The notes under the pieces: model-generated
Told to the model about the DNA's origin: nothing
Seen by the model: only the letters and a program-made list of their open reading frames with translations
The model's database searches: none
Source: Tistrella mobilis KA081020-065
GTDB taxonomy: Bacteria > Pseudomonadota > Alphaproteobacteria > Tistrellales > Tistrellaceae
Assembly (NCBI RefSeq): GCF_000264455.2
Contig: NC_017956.1
Span: 3,392,001-3,456,000, forward strand
Length of the DNA stretch: 64,000 nt
Direction: 5' to 3'
Program-made: the position numbers and the translations under genes
Part shown: in pieces, positions 46,979 through 56,419 of the stretch
Layout: every line of letters begins with the position of its first letter
Numbering within the stretch: position 1 is the first letter of the stretch

Positions 46979-47104
46979 GGGTCTCGGTCCCTTCCGCCGG
47001 ATCTGCCGGTCAGGCTAGGCGGCGCCCCGCATCACCGCAAGCCCGTCCGCCCCTCGACTTGGCAGCCCCTCGACTTGGGCCCGGCCTGCTCCATAATCTT
47101 CGGG

Positions 47105-48133
47105 ATGACAGCCGACCTGCTTCCGCCACCGGCGCTCGATACCCAGAGCCCGACCACCGCCGCCCGGCCCTCGCGTCGGCGGCGTTGGGGCGGCTTCGCC
47201 GTCAAGCTGGCGGTCACCGTCGCAGCGCTGGTCGTCGCCCTGCCGGATGCCGACGGCCGTGCCGTCGCCAACCGGCTGGCGGCGGCGGAGCCCGGCTGGA
47301 TCGCGCTTGCGATCGCCATCGTGCTGGTGCAGACCATCGTCTCGGCCCATCGCTGGCGGCGGGCCGCCCGTGCCACCGGCATCCGGCTGCGCACCCGCAC
47401 GGCGCTTCGGGCGCTGCTGGTCGCCAACGGGCTGGGCCAGGCGCTGCCTGCTTCGATCGGCACCGATGCGGCCAGGCTCGCCCTGATCCGCCGCCCGGAC
47501 CGGCCGATGACGGCGCTGGTCTCGGGTGTCGTGCTCGACCGGGCCGCGGGGTTGACGGGGCTCGCGATCGCGGCGGCGGCCGCCCTCGCCCTTCTGCCCC
47601 GGATCGGCGTTCATGCCGAAGCCGCCCCCGAACTGGGTCTGCTGCCGGTTGCGGCTGCGGTGATCGGCCTCGCCCCGGTGCTGGCGGCGGCCCTGCTTGC
47701 CCGGCGCCGGCCCAGCCGGCAGGCAGGTACCTACGCCCCCACCCGCAGGGCCCGACTGGCTGCAGGGGCGGGGCGGATCCTCGACGATCTCGCCCGGCTG
47801 GGGCGGCGCCCCCGCCTCGCCTGGCAGCTGCTGGCGCCGACGCTCGTCGTCCACGCCCTCACCGGCCTCGCCTTCTGGGCGGTGGCCCGGGCACTGGGTC
47901 TGGATCTCGACCCGCTGGCCGGCATCGCTCTCGGCATCCTGCTCGCCACGGCCGCCACCCTGCCGATCGCCATTGCCGGCTGGGGTGTGCGCGAAGGGGC
48001 CGCCGTCGCTCTGCTGCCGCTTGCCGGCCTGTCTGCGGCCGATGCCTTTGCCGTCTCGATCGCCTTCGGGTTGATGCTGCTTGCCGCCGGCATCGCCGGA
48101 TTGGCGGCCTGGTTGCTTCCGGCGGGCGACTGA
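47105..48133 (+). CDS. Lysylphosphatidylglycerol synthase TM-domain family protein (UPF0104)
   Basis: This 342-residue membrane protein has about eight hydrophobic segments and the family features [32 protein letters not shown] and [16 protein letters not shown]. It corresponds to the flippase-like N-terminal part of MprF without a catalytic synthetase domain. Relatives move lipids or glycolipids or help with hopanoid and envelope lipids. The actual cargo here is unknown. An ATG further upstream would read through the SRAP gene antisense and is rejected. Confidence 0.82.
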   Translation: MTADLLPPPALDTQSPTTAARPSRRRRWGGFAVKLAVTVAALVVALPDADGRAVANRLAAAEPGWIALAIAIVLVQTIVSAHRWRRAARATGIRLRTRTALRALLVANGLGQALPASIGTDAARLALIRRPDRPMTALVSGVVLDRAAGLTGLAIAAAAALALLPRIGVHAEAAPELGLLPVAAAVIGLAPVLAAALLARRRPSRQAGTYAPTRRARLAAGAGRILDDLARLGRRPRLAWQLLAPTLVVHALTGLAFWAVARALGLDLDPLAGIALGILLATAATLPIAIAGWGVREGAAVALLPLAGLSAADAFAVSIAFGLMLLAAGIAGLAAWLLPAGD

Positions 48134-48240
48134 CCTGCGTGCCGCCCGTCTGGCGCCGCGGGCGATTTCCTGCTATAGCCCCGGCCATTCGCCTGTTGGC
48201 GTATCCCAAGCCCTTGATGCATCGAACGGAGGCCCCTCGG

Positions 48241-49824
48241 ATGGCACCCGCCGGCAACCGCATTTCGCGCGCCCTGATCTCGGTGTCCGACAAGACCGGT
48301 CTGGTCGATTTCGCCCGTTTCCTGGTGGAAAGCGGCGTCGAGATCGTCTCCACCGGCGGCTCGGCCAAGCTGCTGCGCGAGGCCGGCCTGCCGGTCCTCG
48401 ACGTCGCCGACATGACCGGCTTCCCCGAGATGCTGGACGGCCGGGTGAAGACCCTGCATCCCAAGGTCCATGGCGGCATTCTGGGCCGCCGCGACCTGGA
48501 AAGCCATCGCGAGGCCATGGCCGCGCACGGCATCGGCAATATCGATCTGGTGGTCGTGAACCTCTACCCCTTCGAGGCGACCGTCGCTTCGGGTGCGGGC
48601 TGGGATGACGTGATCGAGAACATCGACATCGGCGGCCCGGCCCTGATCCGTGCCGCGGCCAAGAACCATGATTCGGTGACGGTCGTGGTCGATGCCGCCG
48701 ACTATGCGGCGGTGACGGCCGAGATGCAGGCCAATGGCGGGGCCACCACCCTCCATCTGCGCCGGGCACTTGCCGGCCGCGCCTATCGCCGCACGGCCGC
48801 CTACGACACCGCCATCGGCAGCTGGTTCGCGGGGCAGGCCGAAGACACCCTGCCCGAGCGGCTGACGGTCGGCGGCGCCCGTGGCCAGGTGCTGCGCTAT
48901 GGCGAGAACCCGCATCAGCAGGCCGCCTTCTACGTCACCGGCGAAAAGCGCCCCGGGGTCACGTCCTCTGCCCAGCTTCAGGGCAAGGAGCTGTCCTACA
49001 ACAACCTGAACGACACGGACGCCGCCTATGAACTCGTCGCCGAGTTCGACCGTCCGGCGGTGGCGATCATCAAGCACGCCAACCCCTGCGGCGTCGCCGA
49101 GGGGGCCGACCTCAAGTCCGCCTACGAGGCGGCGCTGGCCTGCGACCCGGTGTCGGCCTTCGGCGGCATCGTCGCGGTCAACCGGCCGCTGGACGAGGCG
49201 GTGGCGATCGAGATCGCGAAGATCTTCACCGAAGTGATCATCGCCCCTGAGGTGACCGAGGCCGCCCGCAAGGTGTTCGCGGCCAAGAAGAACCTGCGCG
49301 TGCTGGAAGCCGGCGCCCTGCCCGACCCGGCGGCTCCCGGCCTCGCCGTGCGCTCGATCGCCGGCGGCCTGCTGGTCCAGACCCGCGATTCCGGCCGCAT
49401 CGCCCGCGCCGACCTGAAGGTGGTGACGAAGCGTGCCCCGACCGAACAGGAACTCGACGACCTGCTGATGGCCTTCCGGGTCTGCAAGCACGTGAAGTCG
49501 AACGCGATCGTCTATGTGAAGAACGGCGCCACCGTCGGCATCGGTGCCGGCCAGATGAGCCGTGTCGACAGCGCCCGTATCGCCGCCCGCAAATCCGAGG
49601 ATGCCGCCCAGGCGCTGGGCCGCACCGGCCGGCTGACCGAGGGCTCGGTCGTCGCCTCCGACGCCTTCTTCCCCTTCGCCGACGGCCTGCTGGCGGCGGC
49701 CGCCGCGGGTGCCACCGCGGTGATCCAGCCGGGCGGTTCGGTGCGCGACGAAGAGGTGATCAAGGCCGCCGACGAGCACGGGCTGGCCATGGTCTTCACC
49801 GGCATGCGACACTTCCGGCACTGA
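48241..49824 (+). CDS. purH: Bifunctional AICAR transformylase / IMP cyclohydrolase PurH
   Basis: This 527-residue enzyme performs the last two steps of IMP synthesis. The N-terminal MGS-type cyclohydrolase domain shows [16 protein letters not shown] and [13 protein letters not shown]. The transformylase part shows [12 protein letters not shown], the catalytic KHANPCG and [23 protein letters not shown] 48241 is set by GGAGG eight bases upstream. An ATG eight codons earlier has no site. A terminator follows. Confidence 0.97.
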   Translation: MAPAGNRISRALISVSDKTGLVDFARFLVESGVEIVSTGGSAKLLREAGLPVLDVADMTGFPEMLDGRVKTLHPKVHGGILGRRDLESHREAMAAHGIGNIDLVVVNLYPFEATVASGAGWDDVIENIDIGGPALIRAAAKNHDSVTVVVDAADYAAVTAEMQANGGATTLHLRRALAGRAYRRTAAYDTAIGSWFAGQAEDTLPERLTVGGARGQVLRYGENPHQQAAFYVTGEKRPGVTSSAQLQGKELSYNNLNDTDAAYELVAEFDRPAVAIIKHANPCGVAEGADLKSAYEAALACDPVSAFGGIVAVNRPLDEAVAIEIAKIFTEVIIAPEVTEAARKVFAAKKNLRVLEAGALPDPAAPGLAVRSIAGGLLVQTRDSGRIARADLKVVTKRAPTEQELDDLLMAFRVCKHVKSNAIVYVKNGATVGIGAGQMSRVDSARIAARKSEDAAQALGRTGRLTEGSVVASDAFFPFADGLLAAAAAGATAVIQPGGSVRDEEVIKAADEHGLAMVFTGMRHFRH

Positions 49825-49850
49825 CCGGACGGGGCAGACCTGCCCGATCG

Positions 49851-49880
49851 ACGGCCCCGGCCCTTCAAGACCGGGGCCGT
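49851..49880 (+). terminator. Terminator after purH
   Basis: ACGGCCCCGG and CCGGGGCCGT form a perfect ten-pair stem around a ten-base loop, followed by TCATCTTC. The T tract is weak but the stem is strong. Confidence 0.7.
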
Positions 49881-49898
49881 TCATCTTCAGGGAACAAG

Positions 49899-50384
49899 AT
49901 GGGAAGATCATCCATGCCTGGCCGGCAGATCACCCTCATCGCCCTGCTGGGCATCGGATCGACAGGCGCCCTCGCCGCGACACCGGTCGATCTCGACCTT
50001 TATGTCGGCGCCTATCCCTGGGAAGAAGTGACGACGGCCGGCGGCCGCCATCTGCCGCCGCTCCTTACCCTGAAGACGGTGCGGGCGGCGATCCGCGCGG
50101 CCGCTCCGGCCGGCACCGATGTCGTCCGCCGGGCGCTCGATCCCGACGGTCCGCGCACACCCGTCTATCGGCTGAAGGACCGGATCCATTCCTGGGGCTG
50201 CGAGACCCACAATTGCGGCGCCAACAACTGGGTGGTCATCCTGGCCCCCGACGCCTCGGCGGCCGAGATCTGCCATCAGGATGCCGGTCAGGTGTTCTGG
50301 TACGGGAACGGCACCGGCCGCGAGATGCCCGAGGGCTTTGCGTGCCCGGACAAACCCGACGAGCCCGAGGCGGCGGCGAACTGA
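49899..50384 (+). CDS. Exported Ivy-like protein (possible lysozyme inhibitor)
   Basis: This 161-residue protein has a signal peptide (ITLIALLGIGSTGALAAT) and a small periplasmic domain. WGCETHNCGANNW (Cys101, Cys106) followed by VVILAPDASAAEICH resembles the disulfide loop of Ivy proteins (C-P-H-D-C type), which block lysozyme in the periplasm. In addition Cys125 and Cys149 could pair. Similarity is limited to that block and the overall layout, so the assignment is tentative. The ATG has AGGGAA just upstream. It is convergent with the RES toxin gene, five bases apart. Confidence 0.5.
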   Translation: MGRSSMPGRQITLIALLGIGSTGALAATPVDLDLYVGAYPWEEVTTAGGRHLPPLLTLKTVRAAIRAAAPAGTDVVRRALDPDGPRTPVYRLKDRIHSWGCETHNCGANNWVVILAPDASAAEICHQDAGQVFWYGNGTGREMPEGFACPDKPDEPEAAAN

Positions 50385-50389
50385 CCGGC

Positions 50390-50872
50390 TCAGGCGCCGA
50401 ACAGCCTGTGATCCCAGAAAACCGGATGGTGCAGGCCGGCCGTGATCGTCCGGAACTGTGGATGGGCCGGATTGATCAGGATGTTGTGGTCGAGCCGCGC
50501 GACCACACTGGGCACGATCAGCACCGCACTCCGCCGTTCGCGGCTCCAGGCTTCGCCAAAGCGACGGCTGATGACGGGTGGCATGGCATCCCAGCCGGGC
50601 CAGGCCTCGGGCGCGAACATCTCGTAGCTGGTGCCGGCGGGAATGGTGATTTCGATGAAATGCTGGTTCGGCGGCAGCCTGCCGCTGCCATGGACCAGCT
50701 TTTCAAGCAGGGCTGTGGAATAGTGCTCCGAGGCATAGATCACCGGGCTGCCGCGGGTATTCCATCGCCCGGGAGCGATGGTCGATCCGGTGGCGTCGAA
50801 GATCGGCCAGGTTCCATCCGGATCCCCGATCCGCCAGGCACGGAGCGTTCGGTCAAGGATCTGCGCCGTCAC
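50390..50872 (-). CDS. RES-domain toxin
   Basis: This 160-residue protein is a RES-family toxin, which acts on NAD+ (hydrolysis or ADP-ribosyl transfer). The opening WRIGDPDGTWPIFDATG, GRWNTRGSPVIYASEH and the family glutamate in ALLEKLVH (about Glu57) match the pattern, with Arg14, Tyr46 and Ser52 as likely partners. The GTG start overlaps the antitoxin stop as GTGA, which fixes the start. An upstream reading to 51043 is a shadow. Confidence 0.88.
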   Translation of the reverse strand: MTAQILDRTLRAWRIGDPDGTWPIFDATGSTIAPGRWNTRGSPVIYASEHYSTALLEKLVHGSGRLPPNQHFIEITIPAGTSYEMFAPEAWPGWDAMPPVISRRFGEAWSRERRSAVLIVPSVVARLDHNILINPAHPQFRTITAGLHHPVFWDHRLFGA

Positions 50873-51297
50873 GCAGCACTGCCGTATTTGAGCCGCCCCA
50901 GAATGTCGATCACCAGTTCGGCGCCGAACTCGCTGCGCAGCACCACATCCACCGGGAGTTCGTCTTCCAGCATCGGATGCGGGCGAAACAGGAAGTCGCG
51001 CGCCGCCGCCTCGTCCCGCCAGACATCGACGGCCGCGCTCCACACCTTGGCCAGCCGTGCCACCCGGGTCCCCTGCTCAGGCGACAGCACCCGCGACGCC
51101 TTGCGGCGTTCATAGGTCGCCTTCGGCACCAGACGGTATTTGAACCGGGCGTCATCGGGCGCGACCAACCGCACCACGCGCTCGAGTGTGTCGAGGGGCA
51201 GCCCCTCCTCGATCCGGGCGATCAGGGCGAAGCCGGAGCCGATGGCGGGCGTCGTCGGCAGCCCCAGAACCTCTGCAACCTCGGTCATGCTGGTCAT
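50869..51297 (-). CDS. Xre/MbcA/ParS-type antitoxin
   Basis: This 142-residue protein has a divergent N-terminal DNA-binding part and a C-terminal toxin-binding domain with AARDFLFRPHPMLEDELPVD and RSEFGAELVIDILGRLKYG, the Xre/MbcA/ParS (DUF2384) signature. It should neutralise the RES toxin and repress its own promoter. A large inverted repeat lies eight bases before the ATG. MTSMTEV could start at 51297 or 51288. Confidence 0.88.
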   Translation of the reverse strand: MTSMTEVAEVLGLPTTPAIGSGFALIARIEEGLPLDTLERVVRLVAPDDARFKYRLVPKATYERRKASRVLSPEQGTRVARLAKVWSAAVDVWRDEAAARDFLFRPHPMLEDELPVDVVLRSEFGAELVIDILGRLKYGSAA

Positions 51298-51305
51298 GGG
51301 ATGAT

Positions 51306-51345
51306 CCTTCTCATACGAGACTCAAGATGGTCTCGCATGAGAAGG
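51306..51345 (-). promoter_or_regulatory. Autoregulatory operator of the RES-Xre operon
   Basis: Two 16-base arms, CCTTCTCATACGAGAC and GTCTCGCATGAGAAGG, form an inverted repeat with one mismatch and an eight-base spacer. Each arm is itself nearly palindromic (TCTCATACGAGA), so two antitoxin dimers could bind. It ends eight bases before the antitoxin start codon. Confidence 0.8.
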
Positions 51346-51369
51346 ACATCAAGTGCGGCGACGCGCCGA

Positions 51370-54300
51370 TCAGCCGCCGGCCAGTGCCGTCAATCGCCGG
51401 GCCGCGACGATCAGCATCGCCAGCGTCACGTCGGGTGCCGACAGCACTTCGTCGACCGCCGCCGCAGCGCGGCCCAGGGCTGCCGCTTCCGCCTCGGCCC
51501 AGACATCGACATCGCCCGCCGCATCGCGGGTGAAGATCGACTGGGTGGCCCGACGCTGGACGCCGTAGAGGTCGTCGATGACGCTGCTGACCGCCAGCCG
51601 CTCCCAGGGGTCGTCGACCACGATGGTGCGGGCGGCGTGGCGCAGGGCATGCAGGTGAAGCCGGGGGTCGACGGCATAATAGACCGGCGCCACCTTCTCC
51701 ACCGGCAGGTCCAGGTTCTCGGACAGGGCGGTGAGATCGAAGACCGAGACCAGCGAGCCCAGCTGTGACAGGCAGACCGCCGCCCCCTCTTCAAGCCCGC
51801 CCGAGGTCAGCCTTGCGGCATCAGCACCGATGGCCTCGGCCACCTCGGTCGGCAGCACCTGGGGAAGCACGGCCTGAAGGGCCGCCGCCGTCGGCTGGAA
51901 GCGGCCGATCACCTCGCCCACCGTGGCCGCCCGGCCGCCCCGCACCAGCAGCCAGCGCATGGCCTGGGTCAGGCGCCGCGATACCCGGTCGAGCGCATCG
52001 AGCCGCCGATCGGCCGGCATCGTCGCCTCGGCCGCATCCAGCGCCGACCAGAGCGCCGGCAGGCCCAGGACGTCGCGGGCGACGACATAGGCACGCAGGA
52101 TCTCGGCCGGTCCCTGGCCGGTCTCGTCGGCCAGTTCGCGGGCAAGACAGGGCCCGCCGCGATTGACCATCTCGTTGACCAGATGGGTCGCCAGGATTTC
52201 GGACCGGAGCGGATGGGCCGCGATATGCTCGGGGAAGCGCGCCCGGATCGGCCGCGGGAAATAGGCCGCCAGATCACCGGCCAGCGCCGGATCATCCAGC
52301 AGCGGATCTTCCGCCACCTGATGGGTCAGCTCGATCTTGGCATAGGCGAGCAGCACCGCCAGTTCGGGACGGGTCAACCCCAGCCCCTCGCGCGCGCGCC
52401 GGGCGAGTTCGGCCTCGTCCGGCAGGCGTTCGAGCGCCCGATCGAGCCGCCCGGCCCGCTCCAGCCCGTGCAGCAGCCGGACATGACGGTCCAGCCGGCG
52501 CCCGGCCTCGCGGCTTTCCACCGACAAGGCCTGGTTCTGCAGCTCGTTATTGGCAAGGACCAGGGCCGCCACTTCTTCGGTCATCCCGGCCAGCAGCAGA
52601 TCCCGCTGCTTGCGGGTCATGTCGCCGGCTTCGAGCACGCGGCCGAGCAGGATCTTGATGTTGACCTCGTGGTCGGAGCAGTCGACGCCGCCGGAATTGT
52701 CGATGGCATCGGTGTTGATCCGCCCGCCATTCAGCGCGAACTCGATCCGCGCCGCCTGGGTGAAGCCCAGATTGGCGCCCTCGCCCACCACCCTGGCCCG
52801 CAGCTCCGCGGCGGTGATGCGCAGCGCGTCGTTGCTGCGGTCGCCGGCATCGGCGTCACGCTCCTGCGAGGCGCGCACGAAAGTGCCGATGCCGCCGAAC
52901 CAGAGCAGGTCGACCTCGGCCTTCAGCATCGCCCGGATCAGGGCCGAGGGCGTGATGCGGGTTTCGGCTATGCCGAGCAGGGCCCGGATCTCGGGCGTGG
53001 TCTCGACGGTCTTAGCCGCCCGGTCATAGATCCGCCCGCCGGGCGACAGCACCGCCGGGTCGTAATCGGTCCAGCCCGAGCGCTGGGCGGCGAAGAGCCG
53101 GGCCCGTTCGGCGAAACTCCGCGCCGGATCGGGGTTGGGGTCCAGGAAAATGTGCAGATGGTTGAAGGCGCCGACCAGCTTCACCGAATCCGAGCGCAGC
53201 AGCCCGTTGCCGAAGACGTCGCCGCCCATGTCGCCGACGCCCATAACGGTCACCGGGTCCCGCTGCACGTCGATGCCGGCCTCGCGGAAGTGCCGCCGGA
53301 CCGAAACCCAGGCACCGCGCGCGGTGATCGCCATCTTCTTGTGGTCATAACCGGCGGATCCGCCCGAGGCGAAAGCGTCGCCCAGCCAGAAGCCGCGTTC
53401 CTCGGCAATGCCGTTGGCGATGTCCGAGAAAGTCGCCGTGCCCTTGTCGGCTGCGACGACCAGATACGGATCGTCGCCATCCCGCCGGTGCACGCCCCGC
53501 GGCGGCACCGGCTCACCCGCCTTCAGATCGTCGGTGATGTCCAGCATGCCGCCGACGAAGGCGCGATAGCAGCCGACCACCTCGGCCTGCAGTTCGGGCC
53601 GGGTCGCGGGCGGGCGCTTGACGATGAAGCCACCCTTGGCGCCGGTCGGCACGATCACCGCATTCTTGACCATCTGCGCCTTCATCAGGCCCAGGATCTC
53701 GGTGCGGAAATCCTCCAGCCGGTCGGACCAGCGGATGCCGCCACGGGCGACACGGCCGCCGCGCAGATGCACAGCCTCCACCCGGGGCGAATAGACGAAG
53801 ATCTCGCGGAACGGCCGGGGCGGCGGCAGGTCGGGCAGGCTCTGCCCGTCCAGCTTGATCGCCAGCACCGGCCGGCGGCCGCCATCTGCCTCGCGCAGAT
53901 AGGCATTGGTGCGCAGCACTGCCAGCACCACGTCGCGGTACCGGCTGAGAATCCGGTCCTCGTCCACATTGGTAACGGCATCCAGCCCCTGGGCGAAGGC
54001 CTCGACCAGCCGGTCAGCCTCCGCCTCGGCCGCGGCGGAGGCCTCCGCCGTCTCGTGGCGGGCAGGATCGAGCCTGGCATGGAAGAGCTGCACGATCAGC
54101 CGGGCAAGCTCGCCATGACGGGCAAGCGTCTGCTCAACCGTGTTCTGGGCAAAGGGCAGGCCGATCTGGCGCATATAGCGATAGAGCGCCCGCAGGATCA
54201 CCACCTCATCGGCGGTGACGCCGGCGCGCAGCACCAAGGCATTGAACCGGTCGTTTTCGACCTCGCCCCGCCAGACGCGGGCGAGCGTGTCTTCCAGCAA

Positions 54301-56259
54301 GGGCCCCAGCCGCGCCGGATCGACCGCGCCGCCCTGCTGGTCGACCAGGCCGAAATCGTGCAGCCAGGCCCGGATGCCGCCGGCTTCCGCGTCCTCGATC
54401 GCATAGGGCTGCTCGTCGATCACCCGGAAGCCCAGATTCTCGATCATCGGCAGCACGTCCGACAGCGCGATCGGCCCGCCGGGCCGGCCGAGCTTCAGGC
54501 GCAGCGCCACCGAGGCGCCACCGCCGACGGGGGTATAGAAGGCAATCGAGATCGCCTGCGGATCGCCGGCCAGCGCCTCGAGCCGCAGCAGATCGGCCAC
54601 CGCCTGTTCGGGGCCGAAACGCTCGGCATACAGCGCCGGCAGGCCGCGGCCGGCGCCGCGCAAGAGGGCCAGGCCCCGCTCTTCGCCCACCGCATCGATC
54701 AGCGCCTCGCGCAGTTCGTCGGCCCAGCCGCGCACCATGCGGGCCAGCCGGGCTTCCAGCGCCGCCGCATCGACCTGCGCCGGCTCGGCCTCGGGGTCGA
54801 CCATCAGCACGAAACGCAGCCGCACCAGCGGCGCCTCGGACAGCTGCACCTCGGCCAGATCGGCGGTTTCCTCGGCGAGCGTGCCATGGGTCGCCGCTTC
54901 CAGTTCCGCGAGCACACGCCGCCGCAGCCGGCTGTCGAAGGCGTCGCGCGGCACATAGACCAGCGCGCTCCAGAACCGGCCGAAGACATCGCGGCGCAGG
55001 AACAGCCGGAGACGCTGGCGCAGCTGCAGCTTCAGGATGCCGATCGCGGTCTCATAGAGATCGTCGGTGCCGATCTGGAGCAGTTCGTCGCGCGGATAGG
55101 TCTCCAGCACGTTGAGCAGCGACTTGGCGTCGTGGCTGCCGGGCGCAAAACCTGCCCGCTCTATGATGCCGCGCACCTTGCGGCGGATCAGCGGAATGGC
55201 GCGGGGGTTGCTGTGATAGGCGGCAGAGGTGAACAGGCCCAGGAACAGGCGCTCGCCCTCGACCCGGCCATCGGGGCCGTAGATCTTGACGCCGATATAG
55301 TCCATCGGCACCGCGCGATGCACCGTCGCACGGAAACGCGACTTGGTGATCGTCACCGGCTCGTCGCCGAAGCTCTCGTCGCCGTGGAGCGTGAAGCCGG
55401 CAAGGCCGCGGGGCCGTTCGCGACCGTCATCGCCGCCGGTCCCTTCCATCACGCCCAGGGTGCGCAGCACCTCCACCCGGCGCTGTCCCTGGCCGTCGGC
55501 TTCCGAGAAGCGGCAGTCCTGGAAACCCAGGAAGGTGAAATTGTCGTCGCGGATCCAGCGCAGGAAGGCGGCATGCTCGCTGCGCAGATCCTCAGACAGA
55601 ACCGCATCGGGCAGGCTCTCGACATCGGCGATGGCGCGGTCGATCTCGTCGCGCATCGCCTGCCAGCCGGTGACGGCCGCCGCCACATCGTCCAGCACCT
55701 CGACCAGCCGGCGCCTGACCTGATCCAGCGCCGCCGCGTCGGGGCGTCGGGTGACCTCGATCAGCATGAAGCTCTCAGGTACCGCCCGGCCGCCCGGACC
55801 CGCCGCTTCGTCACCGGCACCGCCCAGGCCCAGATAGCGGCCATCGGCATCCCGGCGGACGGTCAGGATCGGATGGATCAGGCCATGCAGGGCCAGCCCC
55901 ATCTGGTTCAGCGCCGCCACCGTGCTGTCGACCAGGAAGGGCCGGTCGTCGGTGGTGACCATCACCACGCTGTTGCGGCTCTGCCAGCCATGGCGGTCGA
56001 TGTCGGGATTGAAGACGTCGACCAGGGTCTCGCCCGCCGCCCGCCTGCGGGCGAAGGCCAGATGGCCGAGTGCGGCGCCCGCCAGGCGCCGTGGCCCGCC
56101 CGCCGGCAGCTCGTCGAGCCCCGCGGCGTAATAGGCCTTCACGAACTCCATCGCCTCTCGGGCGTCTTCGGGTGCGAAGCGCGCCTCGATCAGCGCTGCG
56201 ATCGCGTCCATCGGCACGGCTCCGGTGTCTTGGACACCAGCCTGACTTGCCTCCGGCAT
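51370..56259 (-). CDS. gdhB: NAD-specific glutamate dehydrogenase, large (180-kDa) type
   Basis: This 1629-residue enzyme oxidises glutamate to 2-oxoglutarate and ammonia with NAD and belongs to the large L-180 class. N-terminal ACT-like regulatory regions (first about 700 residues) precede the catalytic core, which shows GGIRWSDRLEDFRTEILGLM, VPTGAKGGFIVKRPP and GVGDMGGDVFGNGLLRS. A C-terminal helical domain of about 400 residues completes the usual layout. The ATG has GGGAGGAAAC upstream. Two inverted repeats lie in the leader. The symbol follows common use for this class. Confidence 0.95.
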   Translation of the reverse strand: MPEASQAGVQDTGAVPMDAIAALIEARFAPEDAREAMEFVKAYYAAGLDELPAGGPRRLAGAALGHLAFARRRAAGETLVDVFNPDIDRHGWQSRNSVVMVTTDDRPFLVDSTVAALNQMGLALHGLIHPILTVRRDADGRYLGLGGAGDEAAGPGGRAVPESFMLIEVTRRPDAAALDQVRRRLVEVLDDVAAAVTGWQAMRDEIDRAIADVESLPDAVLSEDLRSEHAAFLRWIRDDNFTFLGFQDCRFSEADGQGQRRVEVLRTLGVMEGTGGDDGRERPRGLAGFTLHGDESFGDEPVTITKSRFRATVHRAVPMDYIGVKIYGPDGRVEGERLFLGLFTSAAYHSNPRAIPLIRRKVRGIIERAGFAPGSHDAKSLLNVLETYPRDELLQIGTDDLYETAIGILKLQLRQRLRLFLRRDVFGRFWSALVYVPRDAFDSRLRRRVLAELEAATHGTLAEETADLAEVQLSEAPLVRLRFVLMVDPEAEPAQVDAAALEARLARMVRGWADELREALIDAVGEERGLALLRGAGRGLPALYAERFGPEQAVADLLRLEALAGDPQAISIAFYTPVGGGASVALRLKLGRPGGPIALSDVLPMIENLGFRVIDEQPYAIEDAEAGGIRAWLHDFGLVDQQGGAVDPARLGPLLEDTLARVWRGEVENDRFNALVLRAGVTADEVVILRALYRYMRQIGLPFAQNTVEQTLARHGELARLIVQLFHARLDPARHETAEASAAAEAEADRLVEAFAQGLDAVTNVDEDRILSRYRDVVLAVLRTNAYLREADGGRRPVLAIKLDGQSLPDLPPPRPFREIFVYSPRVEAVHLRGGRVARGGIRWSDRLEDFRTEILGLMKAQMVKNAVIVPTGAKGGFIVKRPPATRPELQAEVVGCYRAFVGGMLDITDDLKAGEPVPPRGVHRRDGDDPYLVVAADKGTATFSDIANGIAEERGFWLGDAFASGGSAGYDHKKMAITARGAWVSVRRHFREAGIDVQRDPVTVMGVGDMGGDVFGNGLLRSDSVKLVGAFNHLHIFLDPNPDPARSFAERARLFAAQRSGWTDYDPAVLSPGGRIYDRAAKTVETTPEIRALLGIAETRITPSALIRAMLKAEVDLLWFGGIGTFVRASQERDADAGDRSNDALRITAAELRARVVGEGANLGFTQAARIEFALNGGRINTDAIDNSGGVDCSDHEVNIKILLGRVLEAGDMTRKQRDLLLAGMTEEVAALVLANNELQNQALSVESREAGRRLDRHVRLLHGLERAGRLDRALERLPDEAELARRAREGLGLTRPELAVLLAYAKIELTHQVAEDPLLDDPALAGDLAAYFPRPIRARFPEHIAAHPLRSEILATHLVNEMVNRGGPCLARELADETGQGPAEILRAYVVARDVLGLPALWSALDAAEATMPADRRLDALDRVSRRLTQAMRWLLVRGGRAATVGEVIGRFQPTAAALQAVLPQVLPTEVAEAIGADAARLTSGGLEEGAAVCLSQLGSLVSVFDLTALSENLDLPVEKVAPVYYAVDPRLHLHALRHAARTIVVDDPWERLAVSSVIDDLYGVQRRATQSIFTRDAAGDVDVWAEAEAAALGRAAAAVDEVLSAPDVTLAMLIVAARRLTALAGG

Positions 56260-56288
56260 GTTTCCTCCCCTTCGGGCTCTTGCTGGAA

Positions 56289-56347
56289 CGACGTCCCGTC
56301 ATGGGACGTCGACGGCCCGGGTAAGGGTGGTATCGAACGCCGTTCGA
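56289..56347 (-). promoter_or_regulatory. Two inverted repeats upstream of the glutamate dehydrogenase gene
   Basis: CGACGTCCC (56289-56297) and GGGACGTCG (56303-56311) form a perfect nine-pair repeat with five bases between. Further upstream TCGAAC (56333-56338) and GTTCGA (56342-56347) form a second repeat with three bases between. They lie 30-90 bases before the ATG and may be operators or a 5'-leader hairpin. Confidence 0.5.
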
Positions 56348-56419
56348 CGCAAGCGCCGACCCGTGACGGATCAGCAGCAAGGCCGTGAATTTTCCACGAG
56401 AGTGGACAAGGCGCACCGC

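Noticed and set aside
52183-56388. A 1401-codon open frame on the plus strand opposite the glutamate dehydrogenase gene
   Set aside because: It is antisense to an unmistakable 1629-residue enzyme. Long antisense frames are expected in GC-rich DNA with third-position GC bias, and the translation is rich in Arg/His/Gln with no domains.
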